A DNA stretch of 64,000 nt from Natronospira bacteriovora (GTDB lineage: Bacteria > Pseudomonadota > Gammaproteobacteria > Natronospirales > Natronospiraceae): positions 62,001 to 126,000 of the forward strand of contig NZ_JAVDDT010000007.1 of assembly GCF_030848495.1 (NCBI RefSeq), written 5' to 3'. A program made the position numbers and the translations under genes. Shown in pieces: positions 55,693 to 64,000 of this stretch. The notes beneath the pieces are model-generated. The model saw only the letters and a list, made by a program, of their open reading frames with translations, did no database searches and was not told where the DNA came from. The stretch's first letter is position 1; each line of letters begins with the position of its first letter.

Positions 55693-57294
55693 CTACAGAT
55701 TCTGGTAATTCGGCCCTGAGCCCCCCTCGGGCGTCACCCAGTCGATGATCTGGTACGGATCCTTGATGTCGCAGGCCTTGCAGTGAACGCAGTTGGCGGC
55801 ATTGATCTGCAGGCGCTTATTGCCGTCTTCTTCAACCATCTCGTATACGTTGGCCGGGCAGAATTTGGTGCAGGGGTTTCCGAACTCCTCGGCACAGCGG
55901 GTTACGCAGATGTCGGTGTCGCGCACCTTGAGGTGCACCGGCTGGCTTTCATCATGGGCCGTGGCCGCATGGAAGACCGAGGCCAGGCGATCCCGGGGCG
56001 GCAGCTCGCGAGCCACCCAGTGGCGTTCCACCGCTTCCGGCTGCTCCTTCAGCTGTCTGAGCTGGGCGTGGTCGGCGTGATTCCCCAGCGTTCGCGGCAG
56101 CTTGCCGAAGGTGACGGTCTCCACCGCGGCGGTGAAAAGCCCTCGCCAAAGACCCTTGTTGAAACCCGGGCGGATGTTGCGAACCTTTTTCAGTTCCCGA
56201 CCCGCCGCGGAGGCCCGGAAGCGGGCGTCGAAACCGGCCGTATCGGCCTTCTCATGCCAATGATCGGCCGCTTCCATGCCGGAGCGAATGGCCTGGTGGA
56301 TGCCCTTGATCTTGGGCACGTTCAGGGTGCCGGCGGCATCGCCGATCAGCAGCGCGCCGGGCATGTCCATGGTGGGCAGGGACTGCCAGCCACCCTCGAC
56401 GATGCTGCGCGCCCCGGCGGAAATGATCTCGCCGCCCTCCAGAAGCTTCTTCATTTCCGGGTGGTGCTTGAACTGCTGGAAGGCCTCAAAGGGGGAGAAG
56501 TGCGGGTCTTCATAATCCAGACCAACCACGAAACCAATGTAGACCTGGTCGTTTTCCAGGTGATAGACAAAGGAGCCGCCGTAGGTCCGGCTGTCCAGGG
56601 GCCAGCCCTGGCTGTGCTGGATCTTGCCGGGTTCGCCGCAGCCCTCCGGCAGCTGCCAGAGCTCCTTCATGCCCAGGCCATAGGTCTGGGGAGAGGCCTT
56701 GCCGTCCAGCTCGTACTTCTGGATCAGGGTCTTGGAGACGTTGCCGCGGCAGCCCTCCGCGAGCACGGTGAGTCCGGCATGAATATCCACCCCCGGGGCG
56801 AAGTTGGGGCCCGGTGAACCATCGGCCTGCAGGCCCATGTCCCCGCAACGCACCCCCATGACAGCGCCATCGCCGTCGAAAAGTGCCTCGGCGGCGGGGA
56901 AGCCGGGGAAGACGTCGATGTCCAGGCTCTCCGCTTTCTCCGCCAGGCGGCGGTTGAGCGCGCCCAGGGAAACGATGAAGTTGCCGTGGTTCTTCATCTG
57001 CGGCGGCGTGGGCAGCCGGTAGCGTTTCTGCGGTGTGAAGAAGAGAAACTCGTCCTTGCCGGCGGGGACACAGACTTCGGGCGGGTTGTCCCGCCATTCC
57101 GGCCACAGGGTATCCAGGGCACCGGGTTCCATGACCGCGCCCGAGAGGCTGTGGGAGCCGATTTCCGCGCCTTTCTCCAGGACACAGATGCTGGTGTCGG
57201 GATTGAGCTGGCGCAGGCGGATCGCAAAGGACAGACCGGCCGGGCCGGCGCCCACCACCACTACATCGTATTCCATCACATCGCGTTCGGACAT
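55693..57294 (-). CDS. Electron transfer flavoprotein:ubiquinone oxidoreductase
   Basis: 533 residues. N-terminal FAD motif VVVGAGPAGLSFAIRL, SGAVMEPGALDTLWPEW, the ubiquinone-binding region with GCRGNVSKTLIQKYEL, GALLIGDAAGTLNVPKIKG and a C-terminal 4Fe-4S cluster (CVTRCAEEFGNPCTKFCP region and CVHCKACDIKDP). Takes electrons from EtfAB to quinone at the inner membrane. It is upstream of etfBA in the same direction, but the repeat element lies between. Confidence 0.96.
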   Translation of the reverse strand: MSERDVMEYDVVVVGAGPAGLSFAIRLRQLNPDTSICVLEKGAEIGSHSLSGAVMEPGALDTLWPEWRDNPPEVCVPAGKDEFLFFTPQKRYRLPTPPQMKNHGNFIVSLGALNRRLAEKAESLDIDVFPGFPAAEALFDGDGAVMGVRCGDMGLQADGSPGPNFAPGVDIHAGLTVLAEGCRGNVSKTLIQKYELDGKASPQTYGLGMKELWQLPEGCGEPGKIQHSQGWPLDSRTYGGSFVYHLENDQVYIGFVVGLDYEDPHFSPFEAFQQFKHHPEMKKLLEGGEIISAGARSIVEGGWQSLPTMDMPGALLIGDAAGTLNVPKIKGIHQAIRSGMEAADHWHEKADTAGFDARFRASAAGRELKKVRNIRPGFNKGLWRGLFTAAVETVTFGKLPRTLGNHADHAQLRQLKEQPEAVERHWVARELPPRDRLASVFHAATAHDESQPVHLKVRDTDICVTRCAEEFGNPCTKFCPANVYEMVEEDGNKRLQINAANCVHCKACDIKDPYQIIDWVTPEGGSGPNYQNL

Positions 57295-57486
57295 GAATCC
57301 CCCTCAGATCGGGTCCGGGTGTGTCGCCCCGGCCAGGGCCGGCGGCAAAGACAAGACGCCAATTCTAACGGAGGCAGGGTGTGATTTCAGCCGAGCCGGC
57401 CCGGTTTGAGGCCGTCTGGGTGGCTGTATTGGGCAAAAATGGCGCCTCAACCGTGCTCGGGCGCGCAATCGGCCTGGTTCGAGCGT

Positions 57487-58668
57487 TCAGGCGGCCAGCA
57501 GCTGGTCGCTGATGAATCGCATCAGCCGGCTGTGGTCCCAGTCGGGTGGATCCAGGCTGCGTATCCGTCGCGGATGACGTGGCAGGGACAGGTCGGTCAG
57601 GTTCCAGCGGGTTTTCGCGCCGTTTCCGCGGCGCATGGCAATGATCGGGTTGAGTCTTGCTTCCGGTTTGCTGTCCACCACCACGGCCCGGGAACCGTTA
57701 TCGAGTGATACACAGGTGCCTGCCGGGTAGATGCCCATCAGGAGCACGAAGGACTGCACCAGTTCAGGGTCCCAGCGGTGCCCGGCCTGGCGGGCGAGCT
57801 CGAGCATGGCCCGGTAGCCGGACATGGCTGGAAAGCCGGGGCGGCTCATGGTCATGGCGTCGTAGGCATTGACCAGGCCGATGACACGCACGGGCTGTTC
57901 GATCTGCTCGCCTCGCAGTCCGTCGGGAAAACCGCTGCCATCGAGACGTTCCTGGTGATTGCGCACCATTGTGAGCACCCGGGGGTGCAGGCCGCAATCC
58001 TGCAGCAATTTGTGGCCGTAGACCGGCGCCTGCTGAATCTGTTTCCACTCCGTCGAACTCAATGGTGCCTGTTTACTGAGAAGACGAGGAGGCAGGCAGA
58101 GCTTGCCCACATCATGCAGCAACCCGCCCAGTGCCATTTCGGCCTGTTGCCAGGTTTCCATCTTCAACGCCTGGCCCATCATGATTGCCAGGGTGCAGAC
58201 ATTGACCGAGTGCTCGGCCAGGGTGTCTTCATGTTCACGCAGGGTGAGCAACCAGCGGGCCACTTGCGGATAGGCGGTTACCTGGGTGTGTAACTCGGTA
58301 ACGGCGGGGGCCAGTTCGTCCAGATCCAGCTGGCTATACTTGCGCAGGCGGGTGTTCACCCGTGTGCAGGCATCCAGGGCCATCTCGCGGGCCTGGCCAA
58401 GGGCTTCCAGGCCATCCTTGAACTGCCGTTTGAGTGGTGCCAGGTCGGAGCAGGTGGCTTCCGGCCGAGACGCTGTTTCAACCGCCACACGGGATCGCTC
58501 GCAATCAACCCAGACATGGCGACAATAGGTCCTTAGGGTTTCAAGCTCATTGTGGCTGGTAATTTCGAAGCCCTGGAACAGAAACGGTGTTTCTACCCAG
58601 GGACGATCCAGGGCGCTGACGTAATGCCCCGGTTGCAAGGCTTCGACGGGAATGTATTGCACTGCCAT
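57487..58668 (-). CDS. HD-GYP domain protein, probable cyclic-di-GMP phosphodiesterase
   Basis: 393 residues: an N-terminal DUF3391-like domain (VQYIPVEALQPGHYVSALDRPWVETPFLFQGF, in pieces) and an HD-GYP domain with EHSVNVCTLAIMMG, the metal motif GLLHDVGKLCLP and NHQERLDGSGFPDGL. The signature GYP is GFP here, and HHE is NHQE. Cyclic-di-GMP hydrolysis is likely but the substitutions leave activity uncertain. The C-terminal 100 residues resemble other DUF3391/HD-GYP proteins. Confidence 0.9.
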   Translation of the reverse strand: MAVQYIPVEALQPGHYVSALDRPWVETPFLFQGFEITSHNELETLRTYCRHVWVDCERSRVAVETASRPEATCSDLAPLKRQFKDGLEALGQAREMALDACTRVNTRLRKYSQLDLDELAPAVTELHTQVTAYPQVARWLLTLREHEDTLAEHSVNVCTLAIMMGQALKMETWQQAEMALGGLLHDVGKLCLPPRLLSKQAPLSSTEWKQIQQAPVYGHKLLQDCGLHPRVLTMVRNHQERLDGSGFPDGLRGEQIEQPVRVIGLVNAYDAMTMSRPGFPAMSGYRAMLELARQAGHRWDPELVQSFVLLMGIYPAGTCVSLDNGSRAVVVDSKPEARLNPIIAMRRGNGAKTRWNLTDLSLPRHPRRIRSLDPPDWDHSRLMRFISDQLLAA

Positions 58669-59004
58669 TGCCGGTCTTTCCTCCCCTTTTGGCTGAAAGG
58701 ATCAGCCTTTTGACGCTCCCGGCATCCATTCTTCCTTTCTTATTGGCAGTCCGTGCCCCCAAGTGGAGCGGTATCGCTTGATCAGAATGTTCCCCCTTCG
58801 AGTCAAGGCGGCCCTGATTCTTATCTGAACCTAGGAGTCGATTAACCATAAGTCCAGTGATTCTGGGCAAGTCGGGTGACTTACCGTGAACGGTCTGACA
58901 GTCGGTGATTCGATCCCGATCAATGGTGCATGAATGTAGAAAAGGTATTCACATGTTGAGTGCTGTCAGGCACGACAGTCACCCTCCATTTCATTCCACT
59001 GAAA
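58669..59004. other. 336-base gap between the HD-GYP and SafE-like genes
   Basis: No gene or repeat family member seen. In the HD-GYP leader the minus strand can form GGCTGA-TCCTT-TCAGCC (58707-58691). Its loop UCCUU could pair with the ribosome-binding GGGGAGG about 5 bases downstream, suggesting possible translational control. Composition is lower in GC than the genes around it, as expected for a promoter region. Confidence 0.45.
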
Positions 59005-59751
59005 TCATGGATCGATTGAATGGCATTCAAGGGCAGCGTGGGAGTGGTCGGATGCTTCGTGCTCACCCTGGATGTGGCTGACTGGGAAAACGGCCGTCCA
59101 CAAGCCAAAGCCGATCAGCAGGGCACCGGCCGTGCGGCGGAAGGTGGTGGTCTGCCGTAGCCGGTTGATCTGTCCGCCCATCATGGTGGTGCCGGTCATG
59201 GCTGGCAGGGTGCCGAGGCCGAAGGCGAGCATGATGGCTCCCCCGGTGAGTGGGTCACCGGAGACCGCGGCCGCGAGGACCAGGGTGTAGACCAGGCCAC
59301 AGGGCAGCCAGCCCCAGAGGGCGCCCAGGGCGAGGGCATGCAAGGGGGTTCGCGGAGGCAGGAAGCGCCGGGCCAGCGGTGCCAGTTTTTGCCAGACGCG
59401 CCCGCCGAGCTGCTCGATGCGGCGCAGTCCGCTCCAGTTAAAGGCCAGCTGGAAACCGATGGCCAGCAGGATCAGGGCCGTGGCAATGCGCAGGGTACCG
59501 GCCCAGTGGGGCAGGGAAAGGGCGGCCCCGCCCAGCGCCACCAGGGCGGCCGCCGCGGTACCAATGAGCATGTAGCTACCCACCCGGCCCAGGTTGTAGA
59601 GCAGGGCATTGATACCGCCTCTGAGACGATGCTCGCCGGCCCCACCGGCCATTCCCAGTGCCCCGGCGATACCGCCGCACATGCCAAGGCAGTGGGCACT
59701 GCCGGCCAGACCGGCCAGGAAAGCCGCCAAGAGGGTGATCTCAGCGCCCAT
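59005..59751 (-). CDS. SafE/TauE-like membrane protein of the cco cluster
   Basis: About 248 residues from the ATG at 59751 (MGAEITLLAAFLAGLAGSAHCLGMCGG). ATGs at 59760 and 59763 directly follow AGGAGG and are alternatives. Six or more helices with the CLGMCGG motif and a second AAAVSGDPLTGGAIMLAFGLGTLP half; His-rich C-terminus. Proteins of this DsbD-like/sulfite-exporter family regularly follow ccoS and are proposed to handle metals for cbb3 oxidase. It overlaps ccoS by 11 bases. Confidence 0.88.
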   Translation of the reverse strand: MGAEITLLAAFLAGLAGSAHCLGMCGGIAGALGMAGGAGEHRLRGGINALLYNLGRVGSYMLIGTAAAALVALGGAALSLPHWAGTLRIATALILLAIGFQLAFNWSGLRRIEQLGGRVWQKLAPLARRFLPPRTPLHALALGALWGWLPCGLVYTLVLAAAVSGDPLTGGAIMLAFGLGTLPAMTGTTMMGGQINRLRQTTTFRRTAGALLIGFGLWTAVFPVSHIQGEHEASDHSHAALECHSIDP

Positions 59752-59983
59752 GGCCGGCATCATCCTCCTGTCCGTCACGCCCCTCGCTGTCCGCTTCCGT
59801 CGTCGACGTACCGCGACTGGCCCGACGGTGCCGCCGTTCCTCCCGATCCTCATCCATCAGGACGGACCACGCCGGGCTGTCCAGATCATCGTATTGCCCG
59901 CTGCGCACCGCCCAGAAAAAGGCGGCAATGGCCAGGCCGATGAGGATGATGCCGATGGGGATGGAGACAAAAATGATGTTCAT
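59741..59983 (-). CDS. ccoS: CcoS, cbb3 oxidase maturation protein
   Basis: 80 residues: one N-terminal helix (IIFVSIPIGIILIGLAIAAFFWAV) followed by the family motif SGQYDDLDSPAWSVLMDEDRE and a longer-than-usual acidic/basic tail. Needed for insertion of cofactors into cbb3 oxidase in Rhodobacter. A 174-base repeat element separates it from ccoI. Confidence 0.93.
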   Translation of the reverse strand: MNIIFVSIPIGIILIGLAIAAFFWAVRSGQYDDLDSPAWSVLMDEDREERRHRRASRGTSTTEADSEGRDGQEDDAGHGR

Positions 59984-60020
59984 GGCTTCATAGCGATTGT
60001 TGCCAATAATGGGCGGTGAT

Positions 60021-60194
60021 AGTGAACAGTTCCCAGTTCCCAGTGAACAGCTGGCCGTGCCCGTGAAAATGCCCTGCCGCTATGGCAGGACCGTGCCAAT
60101 TTGAGGCTTTGTGTGGCACCAGCATTTCAGGAAACAGGAGGCTGTTCGGCGGGCACAGCCAGCTGTTCACTGGGAACTGCTCACTGTTCACTTG
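60021..60194. repeat. Modular inverted-repeat element between ccoS and ccoI
   Basis: Left arm AGTGAACAGTTCCCAGTTCC and CAGTGAACAG (60021-60050), core GGCCGTGCCCGTGAAAATGC...CTGCCGCTATGGCAGG (60053-60097), right arm CTGTTCACTGGGAACTG and TCACTGTTCACTT (60163-60194). The right end forms the last codons and stop of ccoI (AGT GAA CAG TGA). Confidence 0.85.
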
Positions 60195-62640
60195 TTTTTC
60201 CCAACCGCCGCGCATTCAAGACCACCACCACCGAACTCAGGGTCATGCCGGCGGCGGCCACGTAAGGCGCCACCAGGCCCAGTGCGGCCAGGGGCAGCAT
60301 GCTGGCATTGTACGTGGCCGAGAAGGCCAGGTTCTGGCGGATGGTTCTCAGGGTGCGTCGGGCAGCACTGACGCCGTCGGCGATGCTACCCAGGCGGTCG
60401 CCGAGGGAAATCATGCCGGCGCTGGTCTGGGCCAGGGCCGTACCCTGGTTGAGCGCGGCCGAAATATTCGCGCCGGCCAGGACAGGGGCATCATTGATGC
60501 CGTCGCCCACCATGAGCACGATGGCACCGTCCTTCTGCAGTTCACGCACGCGCTCGAGCTTGTCTTCCGGGCTCATGCGGGCCTGCCAATGGCTGATACC
60601 GATGGCTGAAGCCGTCCGGCGAACGGGTTCGACGGCATCCCCACTGAGGATCTCCAGCTGCAGCCCGAGCGCCTTCAACCGTGCCATGGTCTCGGTGGCA
60701 TCGTCGCGCAAGGGATCATCCAGGCGGAATAGCGCGATGGCACCCGCTTCGCTGCCGAGCGCCACCCAGGCCTCGTCCAGCTCGTTCTTGTCCAGGCCGT
60801 GGGTGGCGGACAGTTCGGCCACCCAGTCCGGCCGCCCGATGCGATGGCGCCGGCCGTGAATCATGCCTTCCACGCCCTGGCCACGGTGGGTCTCCACAGC
60901 GTCGGCCGAGACGTTGCCCCGGCCCGAATCGAAGGCCCGCGCCAGGGGGTGCTCCGAACCCTTTTCCAGAGCCGCGGCCAGTGCCCGGGCATCGCTTTCG
61001 CCGTGATTGCCCAGTGTCCGGGTTTCCACGATGCGCAACTCGCCTCGGGTCAGGGTGCCGGTCTTGTCCAGGACGACATGGGTCACCTTGGCCAGGGTTT
61101 CCAGGGCATCGGAACGGGTGACCAGCAACCCGCGGCCGGCCATGTGATTGGTGCCGGCCGCCAGGGCGGTGGGCGTGGCCAGGGACAGGGCGCAGGGGCA
61201 GGTGGCGATCAGCATGGCCAGGGTGACCGGGAAGGCCATGGCCGGATTCACATGCCACCAGATCGCAAAGACCGTGGCCGAGGCGATCAGCACCAGGGTG
61301 ACGAAGACCCGGGCCACACGGTCGGCCAGACGGGTCAGGCCGGGGCGTTCGGCCTGGGCACGACTGAGCAGGCGACCGATGTGCGCCACGGTGCCATCCT
61401 GCCCGGTGCGGGTGACCCGCACCGTGACCGGATGGGAAACATTGAGGCTGCCACCGATCAGGGGGTCACCGGCGCCGCGGCTCAGGGGTCGGGATTCGCC
61501 GGTGAGCATGGATTCATCCACCCGGGTGTCACCCGCCAGCAGTACCCCATCGGCCGGAATGGTGCTGCCCGGGCGGACCAGGACGCGATCGCCCACACGC
61601 AGTTCCCGGACCGGCACCTGTTCTTCCCCTTCCCCGTCATTCAGGCGAATGGCGGTATCCGGCACCAGCCTGGCCAGGGCATCGGTAGTGGCATTGGCGC
61701 GATGCCGGGCCGCCATTTCCACATAGCGTGCCACCAGCAGAAAGAAGGTGAACATGGCGATGGAGTCGAAATACACCTCCGGGCCGCCGAAGAAGGTGAC
61801 CCAGGCACTGGCGAAGTAGCCGGTGCCGATGGCCAGTGACACCGGTACATCCATGCCCGGCGCCAGGTTCTTCAGGTCCCGGATGGCGCCCATGAAGATG
61901 GGCAGGCCGGCGTAAAGAATCACCGGGGTGGCCACCAGCAGGCTGACCAGGCGCAGGAACTGCTCATGGCTGGCTTCCATGCCGTGAAACTGGCCGGCGT
62001 ACAGGGCCACGGCGAACATCATCGCCTGCATCATGCCGAGGCCGGCCACGATCAGGCGGCGCATGGCGGATCGGCGTTCCTTCTGGGCCTGGGAGTCGGC
62101 GGCTTCGGGCAGCACCGGCTGCGGCTGGTAGCCAAGGCGGCTCATGTGCCCCATGAGATGGCTCAGGCGGACGCGATCCGGCCGCCAGCGCAGCAGGGCA
62201 CGCCCGGTGGCCGGATTGACCCGGATTTCCTCAACGCCCTCGGCATCGTCCAGGCTGCGCTCGATCAGCCAGCCACAGGCCGCACAATAGAGACCGTCCA
62301 CCAGCAGGGCGGCCTCGCGGCTGCCGTCAGCATGCTGATGGGTGAAATCTTCCTGAATGCGTTCTTCATCGAATCGGCAAAAGGCCTGGCTGTCCAGCGG
62401 CGTGTCTTCAGGCCGGCCGGTGGCTTCCGGGCGGTAGCGGTAAAAGGCATCCAGGCCGGAATCCAGGATCAGGCTGGCCACGGCCTGACAGCCGTGACAG
62501 CAGACCGGCTGATCCTCCTCGTCAATCCGCACCCGCAGATCCAGCCCTTCCGGTACGGCTTCGCCGCAGTGAAAGCAGTCAATGGTGCTGTGGTGATCCG
62601 CAGCCCCGGCGGTGCCCCGGCTGGACAAGGACACAGTCAC
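60181..62640 (-). CDS. ccoI: CcoI/CtpA-type copper P1B-ATPase for cbb3 oxidase
   Basis: 819 residues. N-terminal Cys-rich part (CFHCGEAVPEG, CCHGCQAVASLI), a metal-binding domain with GLYCAACGWLIE, eight membrane helices with the transport motif TCPCALSLATP, the phosphorylation site VLDKTGTLTRGE and the hinge GDGINDAPVLAGAN. Exports Cu(I) to the periplasm for cbb3 assembly. Its last three codons and stop lie within the downstream repeat. Two bases separate it from ccoH. Confidence 0.95.
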   Translation of the reverse strand: MTVSLSSRGTAGAADHHSTIDCFHCGEAVPEGLDLRVRIDEEDQPVCCHGCQAVASLILDSGLDAFYRYRPEATGRPEDTPLDSQAFCRFDEERIQEDFTHQHADGSREAALLVDGLYCAACGWLIERSLDDAEGVEEIRVNPATGRALLRWRPDRVRLSHLMGHMSRLGYQPQPVLPEAADSQAQKERRSAMRRLIVAGLGMMQAMMFAVALYAGQFHGMEASHEQFLRLVSLLVATPVILYAGLPIFMGAIRDLKNLAPGMDVPVSLAIGTGYFASAWVTFFGGPEVYFDSIAMFTFFLLVARYVEMAARHRANATTDALARLVPDTAIRLNDGEGEEQVPVRELRVGDRVLVRPGSTIPADGVLLAGDTRVDESMLTGESRPLSRGAGDPLIGGSLNVSHPVTVRVTRTGQDGTVAHIGRLLSRAQAERPGLTRLADRVARVFVTLVLIASATVFAIWWHVNPAMAFPVTLAMLIATCPCALSLATPTALAAGTNHMAGRGLLVTRSDALETLAKVTHVVLDKTGTLTRGELRIVETRTLGNHGESDARALAAALEKGSEHPLARAFDSGRGNVSADAVETHRGQGVEGMIHGRRHRIGRPDWVAELSATHGLDKNELDEAWVALGSEAGAIALFRLDDPLRDDATETMARLKALGLQLEILSGDAVEPVRRTASAIGISHWQARMSPEDKLERVRELQKDGAIVLMVGDGINDAPVLAGANISAALNQGTALAQTSAGMISLGDRLGSIADGVSAARRTLRTIRQNLAFSATYNASMLPLAALGLVAPYVAAAGMTLSSVVVVLNARRLGKTSEQ

Positions 62641-62642
62641 CG

Positions 62643-63236
62643 TCAGATATCCTCAGGGTTCCAGCGCAGATCAGGGTGGCTTGGTGCGCGCCGATCTCCG
62701 TTCTGGTCACGGGTCGGGTGAATCTCCAGATGATCCTCGTGCACATCCAGGGCCGAGGCCAGCCGCCAGTCGCCTTCCATCGGTTCCAGACGCACATAAT
62801 GCCGACCGATGACCGGCTTGCCGATGTGACCGCGATACAGCCCCGTGCCATCGGCTTCCAATTCCAGCCTGCGGTCACGGCGTGCGTGGGTGGCATGGGA
62901 GAGATAGAGTTTGAGACGCTCGGGGGTGTCGTCACCGCCCTGCAGATGAACCGTGATCTGGCCGTCGGCACGACCCACCACGAAACTGGCTTCCAGTCCC
63001 AGCTCACCGGCCCGCCGTTCCAGAGCGAAATCCTTGTGGATGGCGCGTCCGGCCTGATAATAGTTGTCCACCACCTTGTCGTCGCCCTGGGTGACCGCCG
63101 TGTACAAGAGGCTGAGGCCAACGACAATGGAGGCCATGGGGGGCGCAAGGACGAACCAGAACCAGAACTGGCGCCAGGCCGGTGCCGGCTTTGCGGAATC
63201 CCTGTTTGCGGCTTTCATTCGCTTCACCTCGTTCAA
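62643..63236 (-). CDS. ccoH: CcoH/FixH, cbb3 oxidase assembly protein
   Basis: 197 residues with one N-terminal helix (FWFWFVLAPPMASIVVGLSLLYTAV) and the FixH domain (DDKVVDNYYQAGRAIHKDFALERRA in pieces; GHIGKPVIGRHYVRLEPMEGDWRLA). It overlaps ccoG by 4 bases (ATGA). It helps assemble the cbb3 subunits in the inner membrane. Confidence 0.94.
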   Translation of the reverse strand: MNEVKRMKAANRDSAKPAPAWRQFWFWFVLAPPMASIVVGLSLLYTAVTQGDDKVVDNYYQAGRAIHKDFALERRAGELGLEASFVVGRADGQITVHLQGGDDTPERLKLYLSHATHARRDRRLELEADGTGLYRGHIGKPVIGRHYVRLEPMEGDWRLASALDVHEDHLEIHPTRDQNGDRRAPSHPDLRWNPEDI

Positions 63237-64000
63237 TCGGGCATCGGGCCGTGGAATCGGGCTCGACTGCGGCTGAAGACCGAGGGATCGTCCTCGGCCA
63301 CCAGTCTGAATTCAATGGGATTGCCCGGTCCGGAGACGGCATCACGCGCTACGCGCACGCGAGCAGTGACATTGTCCGTGCCACCGGGGCCAAGGCGGAT
63401 GGTTTCCGGTCGGGTGATGACTTCCATTCCATCCAGACCACTCACTTCCAGCCGGAAGTGGCGTTCCTCCATGCGCTTGTTGAGAATCCGCAGGCTGTAG
63501 ACATTTTCCAGCGTCTGGAAATCCACTTCCCGGTACATCACATTGCGGTCCGCCAACACTTCCATGTTGACCTCGCTACGCAGTGTGATGCCGGTGACGG
63601 CGCCGGCCATCAACAGCAGCAGCAGGGTGCCGTAGATGAAAACTCGTGGTCGCAGGATGCGGGATGGTTTCCCTTCCAGCGCGTTTTCCGTGGTATAGCG
63701 GATCAGGCCGCGGGGATAGTCCATCTTGTCCATCACCTGATCACAGGCATCGATACAGGCCGCGCAGGCAATGCATTCGTATTGGAGTCCCTTGCGGATG
63801 TCGATGCCGGTGGGGCAGGCCTGAACGCAGAGGTTGCAGTCGATGCAGTCGCCCAGGCCTTTCTCCTGCGGGTTCACACCACGGGAGCGCCCGCCGCGTG
63901 GCTCTCCGCGCTGTTCATCGTAGGAAATGATCAGGGTATTGCGGTCAAACATCGCGCTCTGGAAGCGCGCATAGGGACACATGTAAATGCACACCTGCTC
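63233..64000 (-). CDS. ccoG: CcoG (RdxA-like) polyferredoxin, N-terminus outside the window
   Basis: 255 residues visible; the frame is open to the window edge. Present are CIYMCPYARFQSAMFD, two 4Fe-4S motifs in GDCIDCNLCVQACPTGIDIRKGLQYECIACAACIDAC (in pieces), a membrane helix (VFIYGTLLLLLMAGAV) and the C-terminal Ig-like IG_CcoG domain. Reduces Cu(II) for cbb3 assembly in Rhodobacter. The ccoNOQP structural genes would be expected just beyond the edge. Confidence 0.95.
   Translation of the reverse strand, partial: EQVCIYMCPYARFQSAMFDRNTLIISYDEQRGEPRGGRSRGVNPQEKGLGDCIDCNLCVQACPTGIDIRKGLQYECIACAACIDACDQVMDKMDYPRGLIRYTTENALEGKPSRILRPRVFIYGTLLLLLMAGAVTGITLRSEVNMEVLADRNVMYREVDFQTLENVYSLRILNKRMEERHFRLEVSGLDGMEVITRPETIRLGPGGTDNVTARVRVARDAVSGPGNPIEFRLVAEDDPSVFSRSRARFHGPMPD

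Noticed and set aside
58782-58795. FNR box candidate TTGATCAGAATGTT upstream of the HD-GYP gene
   Set aside because: Only the left half-site fits; the right half matches at two positions.

Overview
The window is about 64 kb of GC-rich, gene-dense chromosome from a gammaproteobacterium. The class is indicated by the 5-formyltetrahydrofolate cyclo-ligase / 6S RNA / zapA block followed divergently by ygfB-pepP-ubiH, the trpD-trpC / crp / speD / coq7 order, FadE, and a Vfr-like CRP. The family cannot be fixed from this window alone. The organism looks like a facultative respirer: a complete clade I nitrous oxide reductase cluster (nosR-Z-D-F-Y-L-tatA) and the maturation genes of cbb3 oxidase (ccoG-H-I-S) are both present. 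No prophage, transposase, integrase or CRISPR array is visible.

Layout. 1-6.9 kb: end of a trp operon, a CRP-family regulator, S-adenosylmethionine decarboxylase, Coq7, a GlcF-like iron-sulfur protein and a DUF481 outer-membrane protein. 6.9-12.3 kb: thioredoxin-like ferredoxin, rplM-rpsI, tRNA-Gln(CTG) with an unusual trailing repeat array, rpiA, a very lysine-rich histone-H1-like protein with 17 identical pentapeptides, an EVE protein, cyclo-ligase, 6S RNA, zapA and a small coiled-coil gene. 12.4-26.2 kb: ygfB-pepP-ubiH, a K+/H+ antiporter, the giant NAD-glutamate dehydrogenase and pyruvate dehydrogenase E1-alpha/E1-beta/E2. 26.8-40 kb: tryptophan dioxygenase, a histidine-rich protein, a TonB-dependent copper receptor, a hydrolase, a small cytochrome c and the nos-tatA cluster. 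40-42.6 kb: a two-subunit 2-oxoacid:ferredoxin oxidoreductase. 42.9-57.3 kb: the homogentisate pathway (hppD, hmgA, fahA, maiA), fadE, zapE, acetoacetyl-CoA synthetase, ETF and ETF:quinone oxidoreductase. 57.5-64 kb: an HD-GYP protein and the cco maturation operon, cut by the window end.

How the parts fit. Tyrosine is taken through homogentisate to fumarate and acetoacetate, and acetoacetyl-CoA synthetase activates the latter. FadE delivers electrons through ETF and ETF-QO to quinone. Copper uptake (TonB receptor), NosL/NosDFY copper and sulfur delivery and TatA export all serve NosZ. FNR/ANR-type boxes lie 31-32 bp upstream of -10 hexamers in front of the small nos cytochrome, the hydrolase and the 2-oxoacid:ferredoxin oxidoreductase, which suggests one anaerobic regulon.

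The least explained material is non-coding. (1) At least six intergenic gaps are filled by modular elements with short tandem repeats in inverted orientation at both ends, placed flush against stop codons. Four of these gaps hold five copies of a related internal core. In two genes the repeat itself supplies the stop codon. (2) Behind tRNA-Gln lies a two-unit array whose hairpins show compensatory base changes and GGA-containing loops, bracketed by copies of the tRNA 3' end.
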